A stretch of 64,000 nucleotides of DNA, taken from Sediminibacillus dalangtanensis (GTDB taxonomy: Bacteria > Bacillota > Bacilli > Bacillales > Amphibacillaceae). The notes under the pieces were generated by a model. The model was not told the origin of the DNA. It did no database searches and saw only the letters and a list, made by a program, of their open reading frames with translations. The stretch covers positions 1,984,001-2,048,000 of the forward strand of contig NZ_CP046956.1 of assembly GCF_017792025.1 (NCBI RefSeq), written 5' to 3'. Shown one piece after another: positions 1 through 12,320 of this stretch (position 1 is its first letter; each line of letters begins with the position of its first letter). A program made the translations under genes and the position numbers.

Positions 1-1
1 A

Positions 2-151
2 TTAGAAAAAGAAATTCGATTTCTGCAAATCCGATTGTATCAAGTAAAGGATACAGATAATTATTCCAACGGAGCGATCCTGCAACTTAACCAAAAACTA
101 GATAAAATAATCCTTTATTACCAAAAAATCATACGAAATATGGAAAAATGA
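2..151 (+). CDS. Spo0E-like sporulation regulatory protein, C-terminal part
   Basis: The frame is open from the window edge and ends in TGA, giving 49 residues. It starts LEKEIRFLQIRLYQ and continues to a second helix with the segment LNQKLDKIILYY. The R-L pair followed by a leucine-rich stretch and then S/N-Q-x-LD-x-x-I-x-x-Y is the hallmark of Spo0E-family aspartyl phosphatases. These are small helical hairpins that remove phosphate from Spo0A~P and so hold back sporulation. The start lies outside the window. A sensor kinase follows 96 bp downstream on the same strand, which may feed the same phosphorelay; that link is inference. Family assignment rests on motif only. Confidence 0.7.
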   Translation, partial: LEKEIRFLQIRLYQVKDTDNYSNGAILQLNQKLDKIILYYQKIIRNMEK

Positions 152-247
152 TAGCCATTTCCTCCATAACCACTTATCATGGAAAAAGATTGACGAAAAG
201 TGTCGAAGTAACAATTGGCTTTGTATAGTGTTTAAAGGAGGATTATT

Positions 248-1876
248 GTGAAGGACTTTACTCAATATATACAGGAGTCGAAAGCAGCGTGTAAAAGCAT
301 TTACGGGATGTCTCCAGAAGAAATCCCTTTTTTGAAGGTAGGACTGACAAAAGAACAATTACAGCAAAAGCAGAATAAATACGGAAAAGTGTTATCTATT
401 GTAAAGGAATTTATGATAAAGCTTATTAAATATATGGATGGGGTGCCAACCCTTATTGTCACAACAGACGCAGAAGGGTATGTGCTAGAGATCTTTGGGG
501 ATACAGGCATCAAACAAATGGTCGATTCTTTAGGAATCACCATAGGGGGCCGTTTTGATGAAAAGGATGTAGGGACTAATTCCGTATCACTCGCTTTAAA
601 GCATGGAGAACCGATCGGTCTCATTGGAGACGATCATTTTCATGATTGTCTAGCTGGGGTGGCCTGCTACTCTGCACCTTTTTCTTATTCAGACAGTAAT
701 CAGCTTGCAGGTACTGTCTCGATCATGACCTTGGTTGATTATTCCAATCAATTTCACTTAGGATTATTATCTTCTGCTGTTGATACTATTGAGGGGGAAA
801 TTCGTTTACAAGAGCAAAATCATAAGCTTTACCTACTTAATCAGGTCTTGATTAATTCAGCACCTCTAGGAATTATCATGACCGATGATAGTGGAGGAAT
901 ACTGGAATACAATCCAGGCGCAGAAGAAATATTGGGGATACCCAAGGAAGAAGTTATCCCCAAGGGAATAGCGGGAATAAAAGGATTAAGTGAATATGTC
1001 ATGAAAGCACTTCAAAAGCAAGAAAAAGTAGAAAATACAGAAACGACATTGATCGATCACAAAAATGGCCTTGAAAGAATATGTTTAGTGGATGTGCTTC
1101 CGTTATATGACAACTTCCATCGACTAACTGGTGCATTTGCTCAATTTAGAGATATGACCAGTTATCACGAACTGCAAAAACAAGTCATTCAATCGGAGAA
1201 ACTGTCAGCCGTCGGAAAACTCGGGGCTGGCTTCGCTCATGAGATACGAAATCCGCTGGCAAGCATAATAGGCCTGGTGCAGCTTTTAAGGGAGAATAAT
1301 GAACATAATAAGTATTTACAAATTATCACAGATGAACTCGAAAGAATGAAAACGCTAGTCAATCAGTTTGTTCTGCTAGGCAAGCCAACAAAGCTGCAAA
1401 AGATGAATAGTGAGGTTGTTCAGTTAATCCGTAACACCGTAGATTTGATGAACAGCAATGCACGCCTTAATAAAATACAAATTGAATTTGTTTCTGAGGA
1501 AGATGAATTGTTTGCGCCAATAGATGAGTCGCAAGTTAAGCAAGTGTTGATTAATTTTATTAAAAATGCTGTGGAAGCAATGCCGGATGGCGGACTTCTT
1601 TTGGTTCAATTGCAGGTTAATAAGATAGATAAGGAATTTCGGATCATTATTCACGACGAGGGAGAAGGAATGACTCCAGAAGAGGTTGAAAGTCTGGGCA
1701 CTCCGTTTTTTACAACAAAAGAAAGGGGACTAGGCATGGGAATCCCGATTTGTTTTGATATTGTAAAAGCACACAATGGTTCCATTGAAATAGAGTCAGC
1801 CAAAGGAAGGGGGACCAGCATCCATTTGATTTTCCCGTTGCAAAACGGAATGAGGAGGAAAAAAGAGGATGATTAA
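248..1876 (+). CDS. GAF-PAS sensor histidine kinase, probably of the sporulation phosphorelay
   Basis: The 542-residue protein begins with GTG behind the ribosome site AAAGGAGG. No membrane segment is visible, so it should be cytosolic. Order of parts: a GAF-like sensor (about residues 60-190, of the type seen in acetoin-type activators), a PAS domain (about 195-315), a HisKA dimerisation domain with the phospho-acceptor His331 in FAHEIRNPL, and a HATPase domain with N, G1 (DEGEGM) and G2 (GLGMGI) boxes to about residue 535. This orphan architecture, with no response regulator next to it, resembles the kinases that phosphorylate Spo0F. The Spo0E-like gene upstream and the spore-surface gene downstream fit a sporulation role, but the substrate is inferred. 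Ligand unknown. Confidence 0.85.
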   Translation: MKDFTQYIQESKAACKSIYGMSPEEIPFLKVGLTKEQLQQKQNKYGKVLSIVKEFMIKLIKYMDGVPTLIVTTDAEGYVLEIFGDTGIKQMVDSLGITIGGRFDEKDVGTNSVSLALKHGEPIGLIGDDHFHDCLAGVACYSAPFSYSDSNQLAGTVSIMTLVDYSNQFHLGLLSSAVDTIEGEIRLQEQNHKLYLLNQVLINSAPLGIIMTDDSGGILEYNPGAEEILGIPKEEVIPKGIAGIKGLSEYVMKALQKQEKVENTETTLIDHKNGLERICLVDVLPLYDNFHRLTGAFAQFRDMTSYHELQKQVIQSEKLSAVGKLGAGFAHEIRNPLASIIGLVQLLRENNEHNKYLQIITDELERMKTLVNQFVLLGKPTKLQKMNSEVVQLIRNTVDLMNSNARLNKIQIEFVSEEDELFAPIDESQVKQVLINFIKNAVEAMPDGGLLLVQLQVNKIDKEFRIIIHDEGEGMTPEEVESLGTPFFTTKERGLGMGIPICFDIVKAHNGSIEIESAKGRGTSIHLIFPLQNGMRRKKEDD

Positions 1877-1962
1877 TCATAGTTGTATACTAATTTAAAC
1901 TTAAGACTAGGTGAACACAGTATTGGAAAAAAACATCCCATTCTTGTGAACCAGATATGATT

Positions 1963-1989
1963 AAAACATCACTTACGGAGTGGTGTTTT
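1963..1989 (+). terminator. Rho-independent terminator after the sensor kinase
   Basis: A 10-bp stem (1963-1972 with 1980-1989, one G-U pair) closes a 7-nt loop and runs into a T-rich tail. It lies 86 bp past the kinase stop codon. The rest of 1877-2275 holds no gene I can support; a small hairpin (CGGGA/TCCCG, about 2227-2244) sits just upstream of the collagen-like gene. Confidence 0.75.
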
Positions 1990-2275
1990 TTGTATTTTCC
2001 GACAGAGCAAAAAATGGGGGCGGATTTGGCAATTTCCTTAAACTGTTCTAGATAAGAAAGTCTGTTATACGTTTAGCGTTTACTTACCCTTACATCTATT
2101 CAAATTCCATAGCACAGATGCCGATAATTCTGTTTTCTCAATTTAAGAGATTTTCAAAAAACAGAACAGCCAACCAGCCACTTATAAAATAAGAGAATAT
2201 AACTATAGTGAGGTTGCGTACGAATCGGGACATAAAATCCCGGTGTACAAGTAAAAAGCCTAAAGGAGGTAAGTC

Positions 2276-3082
2276 ATGAGACGATCAAACAATTCTTTAC
2301 CTAATGATTGTTTTCCAGAGGTTTGTTGTCCAACCGGAGGGTCGTTGTGCCGTGCCCAAGGAACCAGAAGACCAGCTGTCACCAGGGTTATAGATTCAGT
2401 GGTTGGACCTACCGGGCCTACTGGACCTACTGGTGCAACCGGACCCACCGGGCCTATCGGACCTACTGGTGCAACCGGACCTACCGGGCCTATCGGACCT
2501 ACTGGTGCAACCGGGCCTACTGGACCTACTGGGCCCGCTGGTGTGACAGGTGCTCCAGGTGCGGGTGCAATTATACCTTATGCGTCTGGAACGCCAGTAG
2601 TTCTGACTACAGTACTCGGCGGACTGGTAGGTACAACCAGTCTTGTCGGATTTGGTTCTAGTAACACGGGAGTGGAACTCCTAGGTACTGGGCAAATTGA
2701 TATCACCGGAGCAGGAGGAACTGCATTAAATTTTGCTTTTTCCGTTCCTCGTGAAGGAACAATAACTTCGATAGACGCCTACTTTAGTACCACGGCATCT
2801 GTAGACCTGATAGGTGATATAACCATTAATGCCCAATTGTACCGCTCCCCGGATCCCGCGACAAATATATTCGATCCAATTCCGGAAACATTGGTTACTT
2901 TAACCCCAGATATAACTGCCCCAATAACGATTGGAGAAATCAGCAGAGGATCCTTGGACGGACTGAATGTTCCGGTTACTGAAGGTGACCGTTTATTACT
3001 AGTATTTTCGGCAACAGCTTCGGGAATCGAACTGGCCGGTACAGTTGCTGGTTATGCAAGTGCTGGAGTAGCCATTAGTTGA
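2276..3082 (+). CDS. Collagen-like spore surface protein with BclB-type C-terminal domain
   Basis: This 268-residue protein has a 43-residue leader with four cysteines. An uninterrupted Gly-X-Y tract follows at residues 44-97 (18 triplets, mostly GPT, GAT and GPI), then a beta-rich C-terminal domain of about 170 residues. The tract plus the C-domain (segments [24 protein letters not shown]) matches the exosporium BclA/BclB glycoprotein family, where the collagen stalk projects from the spore and the C-domain trimerises. There is no secretion signal, as expected for a protein assembled on the spore from the mother cell. GPT threonines are possible glycosylation sites. The start has the site AAAGGAGG 7 bp upstream and a strong terminator follows. 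No sigma-E or sigma-K promoter was clear to me. Confidence 0.85.
   Translation: MRRSNNSLPNDCFPEVCCPTGGSLCRAQGTRRPAVTRVIDSVVGPTGPTGPTGATGPTGPIGPTGATGPTGPIGPTGATGPTGPTGPAGVTGAPGAGAIIPYASGTPVVLTTVLGGLVGTTSLVGFGSSNTGVELLGTGQIDITGAGGTALNFAFSVPREGTITSIDAYFSTTASVDLIGDITINAQLYRSPDPATNIFDPIPETLVTLTPDITAPITIGEISRGSLDGLNVPVTEGDRLLLVFSATASGIELAGTVAGYASAGVAIS
2405..2566 (+). repeat. Short tandem DNA repeat encoding the Gly-X-Y stalk
   Basis: A 36-bp unit encoding [12 protein letters not shown] is repeated almost exactly twice and in partial form on both sides. Such tracts change length by slippage, so stalk length probably differs between strains. Confidence 0.85.
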
Positions 3083-3089
3083 TCCTTAT

Positions 3090-3125
3090 ACAAAACCGAC
3101 TATCACAATAGTCGGTTTTGTCATC
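3090..3125 (+). terminator. Strong Rho-independent terminator after the collagen-like gene
   Basis: A perfect 14-bp stem (3090-3103 with 3108-3121) with a CACA loop. The 3' arm contains TTTTG and ends in T. It starts 8 bp after the stop codon and insulates the next gene. Confidence 0.9.
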
Positions 3126-3230
3126 TCATAAACAAATTCAGGGCTTGATTTTATTTTTTCAGAATTGTATGCTAAATTAATAAAAATGCACAAATATTAA
3201 TATTTAAATAATTGACAAAAAACAGTTAAA

Positions 3231-3264
3231 AAATTGAGAATAAGGGGAATCTCCTTCTCAATTT
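3231..3264 (+). promoter_or_regulatory. Dyad next to a -35 element upstream of the YfcC carrier
   Basis: A perfect 10-bp inverted repeat (3231-3240 with 3255-3264) lies 14 bp downstream of a consensus TTGACA (3212-3217). It therefore covers where a -10 box and start site would fall. It could be an operator or a stem in the 5' leader. The -10 box itself is poor, so the promoter is tentative. Confidence 0.4.
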
Positions 3265-3293
3265 AAATAAATACATGGGGGTTAAAACTTAAG

Positions 3294-4712
3294 ATGGCAT
3301 TATCAGAAAACAAAAAGGAGAAAACAATCAGCAACAAGAAAAAAAGATGGGAAATGCCAGATACTTATGTCATTTTGTTTTTGGTTTTATTGGCTGGTGT
3401 ACTAGCTACATATCTGGTTCCATCCGGGACTTTTGAAAGGGAAACGGTGGATGATGTAGAAAGAGTCATTCCCGGTACCTACACGCAGGTAGATAGTTCT
3501 TGGCTGAGTCCAATGGATATTTTCACTTCAATTCAGATGGGGATGGTTCAATCCGCTGATATTATTTTTATGGTTTTGTTCACAGGCGGTGCATTTGAAA
3601 TTATTGAGCGTTCCGGTGCTTTGCGCGGTGCTATCAATAGTGCTGTCCGTCTTACCCGTGGAAAGGAATTTTGGATGATTGCGATTGTATCGACACTGTT
3701 TGCGGTTGGTGGCGCTGTCGGCGCAGTAGCAAATGCTGTAATTGCTTTTGTAGCAATAGGGGTGATCATTGCCAGAACGCTAAGACTTGATCCGATTGTG
3801 GCAGTAGCTATCACGTTTGGAGCCAACTTTGCGGGCTTCAATGTAGGTTTTATCAATCCTTATACAGTAGGAATTGCACAGAATATAGCAGATTTGCCGA
3901 TGTTTTCAGGGGCTTTGTTCCGTATTATCGTTTTTGTTATCATATTATCACTGACTATCTGGTACACATGGCGGTACGCTAAGAAAATCATGAAAGATCC
4001 CTCTAAGAGTATTATTGGAGTCTACCAAGATGATGAGGAAACGCAAAGCCTCACAGAAGCGTTCACTCTCCGTCATAAGATCCTCTTAGGTTTTGTTGGA
4101 TTGGGATTAGGATTTTTTGTTTATGCTTCGATACAATTGGGATGGACGATCAACCATATGGCTGCATTCTTTGTGCTCATCGGAATTGTTTCCGGAATAA
4201 TAGCTGGCATGCATTACAATACAATTGCCGTTACTTTCTTACAAGGGACTCAAAAATTGGTTTATGGAGCATTGGTTGTCGGCTTGGCCAGAGCTGTCAT
4301 AGTTGTACTTGAAGATGGACAAGTTCTCGATACAATCGTTCATGCTTTGTCCGTTCCGCTAGAAAGCCTTCCTTCCGTATTGGCTGCGATAGGCATGTTT
4401 ATTTCCAGTGCCTTTCTAAACTTTCTAGTAAACTCCGGGAGTGGCCAGGCGATGATCTCCATGCCGATGCTGGCGCCGCTAGCGGACATGGTTGGAGTGA
4501 CAAGGCAGGTCGCTGTTCAGGCTTTTCAGTTCGGAGATGGTCTAACGAACAGCATCTTCCCGACCTCTGGTATCCTGATGGCCAGTCTTGCAGTAGCAAA
4601 CGTGCCTTGGACGAAATGGCTGAAATTCATTTTTCCATTGTTTATTGCCTGGGTCGTTATCGCCATCATTATGCTCACGATTGGCGTTATGATCAACTGG
4701 GGACCATTTTGA
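3294..4712 (+). CDS. YfcC/DcuC-family carboxylate or amino-acid permease
   Basis: This 472-residue integral membrane protein has about 11-12 hydrophobic segments starting at residue 26. The family (PF03606) includes YfcC, C4-dicarboxylate carriers and predicted arginine/ornithine antiporters. Conserved glycine- and asparagine-rich membrane segments are visible, such as GANFAGFNVGFINPYTVGIAQ (split here by family alignment) and FLVNSGSGQAMISMP near the C-terminus. The second has the half-membrane re-entrant look common in ion-coupled carriers. The first 20 residues are basic and cytosolic. The gene stands alone between two terminators. The substrate cannot be read from sequence, and no catabolic enzyme is next to it. 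The ribosome site GGGGG is 12 bp from the ATG, slightly long. Confidence 0.8.
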   Translation: MALSENKKEKTISNKKKRWEMPDTYVILFLVLLAGVLATYLVPSGTFERETVDDVERVIPGTYTQVDSSWLSPMDIFTSIQMGMVQSADIIFMVLFTGGAFEIIERSGALRGAINSAVRLTRGKEFWMIAIVSTLFAVGGAVGAVANAVIAFVAIGVIIARTLRLDPIVAVAITFGANFAGFNVGFINPYTVGIAQNIADLPMFSGALFRIIVFVIILSLTIWYTWRYAKKIMKDPSKSIIGVYQDDEETQSLTEAFTLRHKILLGFVGLGLGFFVYASIQLGWTINHMAAFFVLIGIVSGIIAGMHYNTIAVTFLQGTQKLVYGALVVGLARAVIVVLEDGQVLDTIVHALSVPLESLPSVLAAIGMFISSAFLNFLVNSGSGQAMISMPMLAPLADMVGVTRQVAVQAFQFGDGLTNSIFPTSGILMASLAVANVPWTKWLKFIFPLFIAWVVIAIIMLTIGVMINWGPF

Positions 4713-4732
4713 TTGAAACAACTTAAAAAAGG

Positions 4733-4775
4733 AAACACGCTTGGTAAAAACGAAACTTGCCTCGCGTGTTTTTTT
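4733..4775 (+). terminator. Terminator after the YfcC carrier
   Basis: Stem AAACACGC (4733-4740) with GCGTGTTT (4764-4771), followed by a T-run. Confidence 0.8.
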
Positions 4776-4907
4776 AGTAGGGATATAGAAGTTTTGTTTT
4801 CCTTCTTTTAAAAAACGTTTATAATAGAAAGTGTTCATGTAACATCTTTAATTGACAAACTTGATTAATAAGTATTTTTATTGCCGGATAGTAAAGGAAG
4901 GTAGTTT

Positions 4908-6074
4908 ATGGAAGAACAAAATATTACAAGGGTCCAGGTTAACGACAAAGAAATCATATTGATCGGCACTGCACATGTTTCTAAACACAGTGCTGAACAA
5001 GTAAAAGAAGTAATAGAAGCAGAGAGGCCTGATGCTGTTTGTATCGAACTGGATGAACAAAGATATCAATCCATCAATGAAGGCAGTAAATGGACAGATA
5101 CCAACATATTTCATATCATAAAAGAGAAAAAAGCAACTTTACTGTTAATGAATTTGGCAATCTCTTCCTTTCAAAAGCGCATGGCCAAGCAATTCGGTAT
5201 AAATGCTGGGCAGGAAATGATTCAAGGTATTGAATCGGCAAAAGAGATCGATGCAGAGCTTGTTTTAGCAGACCGGAATATTCAAACAACTTTTTCCCGG
5301 ATTTGGCATGGTGTAGGTTTTTGGGGTAAGGCTAAATTGATGATGCAGGTTGTTTACAGTATTTTTAGCAATGAGTCCATTACAGAGGAAGAACTAGAAA
5401 AAATGAAGTCGCAGGATATGCTCGATTCCATGCTCCATGACTTTACAGAGAATTTCCCGCGTTTGAAAGTCCCTTTGATAGATGAACGTGACCAATATCT
5501 TTCCCAAAAAATAAAAGAGGCACCTGGTAAAAAGGTCGTCGCGGTCCTTGGTGCTGCTCATGTGCCCGGGATTACAAAAGAAATCCACAAGGACCATGAT
5601 TTAGACCAGTTAAGGAAACAGCCGCCTAAATCAAAGCTTCCAAAACTAATTGGCTGGATGATTCCCATTTTGATCATCGCCTTGATCGCTTATACATTCA
5701 TTGCTAATCCTGCTGCCGGTGCCCAGCAAACAATTAGCTGGGTATTATGGAATGGCTCCTTTTCTGCTTTAGGCACAGCCTTGGCACTTGGCCACCCGCT
5801 CGCAATTTTAACTGCGTTCGTGGCTGCGCCGATTACTTCATTAAACCCAATGATTGCCGCCGGCTGGTTCGCGGGATTCGTACAAGCGCTGATACGGAAG
5901 CCAAAGGTAGGCGATTTTGAAACGTTGTCGGAAGACGTGCTTCATGTGAAAGGATTTTGGAACAATAAGGTCACAAGGATATTATTGATTATCGTTTTAG
6001 CCAATATCGGAAGCTCGTTAGGAACCGTCATCGGAGGGGCTGATGTCATCCGCTTGTTCTTCGAAAACATATAG
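4908..6074 (+). CDS. TraB/PrgY/GumN-family membrane protein
   Basis: The 388-residue protein has an N-terminal TraB domain (about residues 1-225) with the family signatures GTAHVSKHS near residue 20, a C-IELDEQR segment, and AVLGAAHVPG near residue 210. Four or five membrane helices follow from about residue 245. TraB proteins are related to the ChaN/EreA/TIKI fold, whose members can act as metal-dependent proteases or esterases. In enterococci, PrgY/TraB inhibits a peptide pheromone. No pheromone or conjugation gene is nearby, so a role in conjugation should not be assumed; the family is widespread in chromosomes of salt-tolerant bacteria. Monocistronic, with the site AAGGAAGG before the ATG and a terminator after it. 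Confidence 0.85.
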   Translation: MEEQNITRVQVNDKEIILIGTAHVSKHSAEQVKEVIEAERPDAVCIELDEQRYQSINEGSKWTDTNIFHIIKEKKATLLLMNLAISSFQKRMAKQFGINAGQEMIQGIESAKEIDAELVLADRNIQTTFSRIWHGVGFWGKAKLMMQVVYSIFSNESITEEELEKMKSQDMLDSMLHDFTENFPRLKVPLIDERDQYLSQKIKEAPGKKVVAVLGAAHVPGITKEIHKDHDLDQLRKQPPKSKLPKLIGWMIPILIIALIAYTFIANPAAGAQQTISWVLWNGSFSALGTALALGHPLAILTAFVAAPITSLNPMIAAGWFAGFVQALIRKPKVGDFETLSEDVLHVKGFWNNKVTRILLIIVLANIGSSLGTVIGGADVIRLFFENI

Positions 6075-6080
6075 ATCTAA

Positions 6081-6108
6081 AAGGCACCCGCTTCTTAGGG
6101 TGTTTTTT
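6081..6108 (+). terminator. Terminator after the TraB-family gene
   Basis: A 9-bp stem (6081-6089 with 6098-6106, two G-U pairs) ending in six T. It lies only 6 bp upstream of the -35 box of the next promoter. Confidence 0.75.
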
Positions 6109-6113
6109 ACTAG

Positions 6114-6142
6114 TGGAAAAAGGAACGTATGTTCGGTATAAT
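6114..6142 (+). promoter_or_regulatory. LexA-type SOS operator inside a sigma-A promoter
   Basis: A -35-like TGGAAA (6114-6119) and a perfect TATAAT (6137-6142) are 17 bp apart. The spacer holds the perfect dyad GAAC-GTAT-GTTC (6123-6134). Against the Bacillus LexA (DinR) consensus CGAACRNRYGTTYC this site fits 12 of 14 positions, including the whole core. A repressor bound here would block RNA polymerase directly. The only downstream gene is the LAGLIDADG endonuclease, about 98 bp on. Confidence 0.75.
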
Positions 6143-6199
6143 ACAAGTAGGCAGCAAAATAGCGATAAAAGCACAGTTACCACATTCCTTCATTGAAAA

Positions 6200-8595
<2,396 letters not shown>

Positions 8596-8611
8596 GGTGA
8601 AGCTCCTTTGT

Positions 8612-9781
<1,170 letters not shown>

Positions 9782-9975
9782 TCATTACACAACTATCCAT
9801 CATTATAAAACATAACAGCACACAAGAGAAATAGAAACCATTATATCGGGGCTAATTTCTCAAATACTTTATACAGTTTACATTATATTTACCAATACAA
9901 CCAAATCCATACTATTTTTGTCAGTTTTTTCATTAGCAAAACCTGTAAAGCTTTAGAAGGCTCTTTTCCGAATTA

Positions 9976-11514
9976 CTATCGGTTGTCTTTTTGTTTTAAC
10001 GGCATCTTGGCCGGGCCTTCCAAAACTTCGCCTGTTGCTGAAAATCTTGAACCATGGCAGGGACAATCCCATGTCTTTTCTGCCTGATTCCAGTTCACTT
10101 CACAACCCATATGAGTACAGGTCGTGTCTATAAGATGAAGGGTGCCATTTTCCTCACGATAAACACCAGTTCGTTGCCCTTCCACCCGAACGATGCCTGC
10201 TTGAGATGGTGGGATGTTTTCTATCGTATTCGAGGATCCTTCCATCTTCCCTTTCACCAGTTCTTTCGCCGAGTCAGCATTAAACTTCGCAAAAGCTTTC
10301 AAATGCGCTTTAGGGTGAAATCGATTCGGAGCAAAAATTTTTTGAAAACGGTTCTTTTTACCACTTATTATATCCGTGATTAGTTTAGCTGCGCCTGCTG
10401 CCAGCGTCATTCCCCATTTCCGAAAACCAGTAGCTACCAGTATATTCGATTGCCGATCCGAAAGCGGACCGATATATGGTAGTTTGTCCAATGTTGTAAG
10501 ATCCTGAGAAGACCAGCGGTATGACACTTCCTCAGCAGAAAAATGCTCTCGTGCATAGTCGATCAGTGCTTTATAGTGCGCTTCCGTTTCTCCTCCTTTT
10601 CCTGTTTTATGGGACTCACCACCGATTAGCCACAATGTTTCATCCTGATAAGGAACAGCCCGAATCGATCTCATTGGAGTGTCCACGCTTGCATACATGC
10701 CGCCAGGATAAGGCTGTTTTGTCCGAACAGCTGTTACATAGGAACGTTCCGGGTACAGTCTTGTGGAAAAGCCGCCTCTGGCATCCGTGAAAGGAAAATG
10801 AGAAGCTTCGACTACTTTTTGACAGAGAACCTGATGCCCTTCTTTAGTCTGGATGACCGGGTTCTGAGGGTCCTCGACACCAATAGCCATTGTATTTTCG
10901 TATATTTGTACCCCGAGGGATTCCATGTCTTCCAGGAGTCTGGTCAGAAATTTTAACGGATGGAACTGATATTGCTTGTTCATTCTTAACGCCGCTTCTA
11001 CCGGTATGTCGATCGGTACCTCCTCGATATAATCATGATCAATCCCAAGCTGCTTATATGCATTTTTTTCTTCGATTAGAGAGTTGACCCCTCCCTCGGA
11101 ATTAGTAAACAGATAAGCATCTTCCTCAGAAAAATCGCACACAATCTGCTTCTGTTCGATGATCTGCTTGATCCATTCCATTGCTGCAAGATTAAACTGA
11201 TAATAGGCGGAAGCGGTGGTTGGATTAAATCTTTCTATCAATTCATGATAAATCAATCCATGCTGTGCAGTTACTTTGGCAGTCGTATGTCCTGTGGTTC
11301 CATTCAATAGACTTCCTGCCTCCAGCAATGTAACAGCATAACCTTCCTTGGCTAGTAAGTATGCAGAAATGATGCCTGTAATGCCACCGCCTATTATTCC
11401 AACATCAACTTCCAGATCCCTATCCAGCCTTGAGAAAGAAGGGATTTGGACTGTATCTCGCCAGAACGATTCCGTATAGGGTGGCATGTTTGAGTCCGTC
11501 TTTTTGCCTTCCAT
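9976..11514 (-). CDS. yhfW: FAD-dependent oxidoreductase with C-terminal Rieske [2Fe-2S] domain (YhfW-like)
   Basis: The 512-residue protein has two parts. Residues 35-420 form a DAO-type FAD domain with the dinucleotide motif GIIGGGITG (about 39-47) and a C-terminal FAD-contact stretch TGFRKWGMT. Residues 425-505 form a Rieske domain with the cluster ligands Cys466-x-His468 and Cys484-x2-His487 (CTHMGC and CPCHGSRF). The same fusion occurs in B. subtilis YhfW. It should be a soluble cytosolic amine or amino-acid oxidase-like enzyme that passes electrons through its cluster; the substrate is unknown. ATG with GGAGGAAAA upstream. Single gene, divergent from acyP. Confidence 0.85.
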   Translation of the reverse strand: MEGKKTDSNMPPYTESFWRDTVQIPSFSRLDRDLEVDVGIIGGGITGIISAYLLAKEGYAVTLLEAGSLLNGTTGHTTAKVTAQHGLIYHELIERFNPTTASAYYQFNLAAMEWIKQIIEQKQIVCDFSEEDAYLFTNSEGGVNSLIEEKNAYKQLGIDHDYIEEVPIDIPVEAALRMNKQYQFHPLKFLTRLLEDMESLGVQIYENTMAIGVEDPQNPVIQTKEGHQVLCQKVVEASHFPFTDARGGFSTRLYPERSYVTAVRTKQPYPGGMYASVDTPMRSIRAVPYQDETLWLIGGESHKTGKGGETEAHYKALIDYAREHFSAEEVSYRWSSQDLTTLDKLPYIGPLSDRQSNILVATGFRKWGMTLAAGAAKLITDIISGKKNRFQKIFAPNRFHPKAHLKAFAKFNADSAKELVKGKMEGSSNTIENIPPSQAGIVRVEGQRTGVYREENGTLHLIDTTCTHMGCEVNWNQAEKTWDCPCHGSRFSATGEVLEGPAKMPLKQKDNR

Positions 11515-11620
11515 CCAGTTTTCCTCCTCTGTCTCTTGCTAAAACTGCTCCTTTGTATTTTTCCTTCTGCTTCCATCCATAAACCACTAATTTTATTCTA
11601 CAGGCGCATTTCATTTCTTT

Positions 11621-11648
11621 TTGCTGCTTATTTCGTAATCGTTATAAT
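11621..11648 (+). promoter_or_regulatory. Sigma-A promoter of acyP
   Basis: TTGCTG (11621-11626) and TATAAT (11643-11648) with a 16-bp spacer, 67 bp upstream of the acyP start. Confidence 0.6.
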
Positions 11649-11714
11649 GGAAAAAAGGTGTTTTATATGTCACCCTTCAGGCAATGAAAAAAATAAAACG
11701 CAGAGGTGAGTTAA

Positions 11715-11990
11715 GTGACAAACGCATATATGATTGCTAAAGGAAATGTTCAAGGCGTTGGATTCCGGGCTACTGCTCAACAGAAAGCGATGGAAATCGG
11801 TGTGAAAGGATGGGTAAGGAATCTGCCAAACGGTGACGTTGAATTAGAAGCTGAGGGAACGGATAGCCAGGTGGACAAGTTTATAGAAACAATCCGGAAA
11901 GGGCCTCACCGCTTTATAAAAGTAGAAGATTTAGACGTAGAAAGAAATCAAGCAGATAAAGGCTATGATTCATTTGAAGTCCGTTACTAA
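11715..11990 (+). CDS. acyP: Acylphosphatase
   Basis: This 91-residue protein has the full acylphosphatase fold. It hydrolyses carboxyl-phosphate bonds such as those of acetyl-phosphate and 1,3-bisphosphoglycerate. The catalytic arginine is Arg18 in GNVQGVGFR, which forms the phosphate cradle, and the water-positioning asparagine is Asn36 in GWVRNLPNG. Length and ends match the family. The start is GTG with AGAGGTGAG just upstream. It stands alone, facing the ferredoxin gene tail-to-tail across a shared terminator. Confidence 0.95.
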   Translation: MTNAYMIAKGNVQGVGFRATAQQKAMEIGVKGWVRNLPNGDVELEAEGTDSQVDKFIETIRKGPHRFIKVEDLDVERNQADKGYDSFEVRY

Positions 11991-12016
11991 ACCGCTTGAT
12001 GTGTACAACACATACC

Positions 12017-12047
12017 AAAAAGCCGCTGTACTTTCAGCGGCTTTTTT
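12017..12047 (+). terminator. Bidirectional terminator between acyP and fer
   Basis: Stem AAAAGCCGCTG with CAGCGGCTTTT and a 6-nt loop. It has T-runs on both strands, so it can end acyP (plus) and the ferredoxin gene (minus). Confidence 0.9.
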
Positions 12048-12080
12048 AAGTATAAAAATAAACTTCTTCTTTGTCACTCG

Positions 12081-12320
12081 TTAGTTTTCCTGGAAAAATT
12101 TACGGTTCAGAGCGATATATTCATTTTCCTCTTCTGGAACTTCATCTTCCATATAGATGGCTTCAACCGGACATACCGCTTCACATGCACCACAGTCGAT
12201 GCAGATATCCGGGTCAATATAGAACATATCTTTTCCTTCTTCTATACAATCTACTGGACAAACCTCCATGCATTCGCCAGCTTTTTCTGTTTTACAAGGT
12301 GATGTAATCACAAATGCCAA
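12081..12320 (-). CDS. fer: Seven-iron type ferredoxin
   Basis: This 79-residue electron carrier starts with TTG behind GGAGGAGA. Cysteines fall at 9, 17, 21, 25, 40, 43, 46 and 50. The spacing C-x7-C-x3-C-P followed by C-x2-C-x2-C-x3-C-P is typical of ferredoxins with one [3Fe-4S] cluster (likely Cys9, 17, 50) and one [4Fe-4S] cluster (likely Cys21, 40, 43, 46). Cys25 would then be spare. The C-terminal acidic extension is common in Bacillus ferredoxins, which donate electrons to P450s and desaturase-type enzymes. A TATAAT-like box lies about 85 bp upstream. Partner enzymes are not encoded nearby. Confidence 0.95.
   Translation of the reverse strand: MAFVITSPCKTEKAGECMEVCPVDCIEEGKDMFYIDPDICIDCGACEAVCPVEAIYMEDEVPEEENEYIALNRKFFQEN

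Noticed and set aside
3150..3215. An ArgR box before the YfcC carrier
   Set aside because: The AT-rich stretch contains TGCACA-like pieces but no proper ARG box pair; the evidence is too weak.
4908..6074. Conjugation or pheromone function for the TraB gene
   Set aside because: Only the family name points there. No conjugation genes are present, and the family is widespread in chromosomes.
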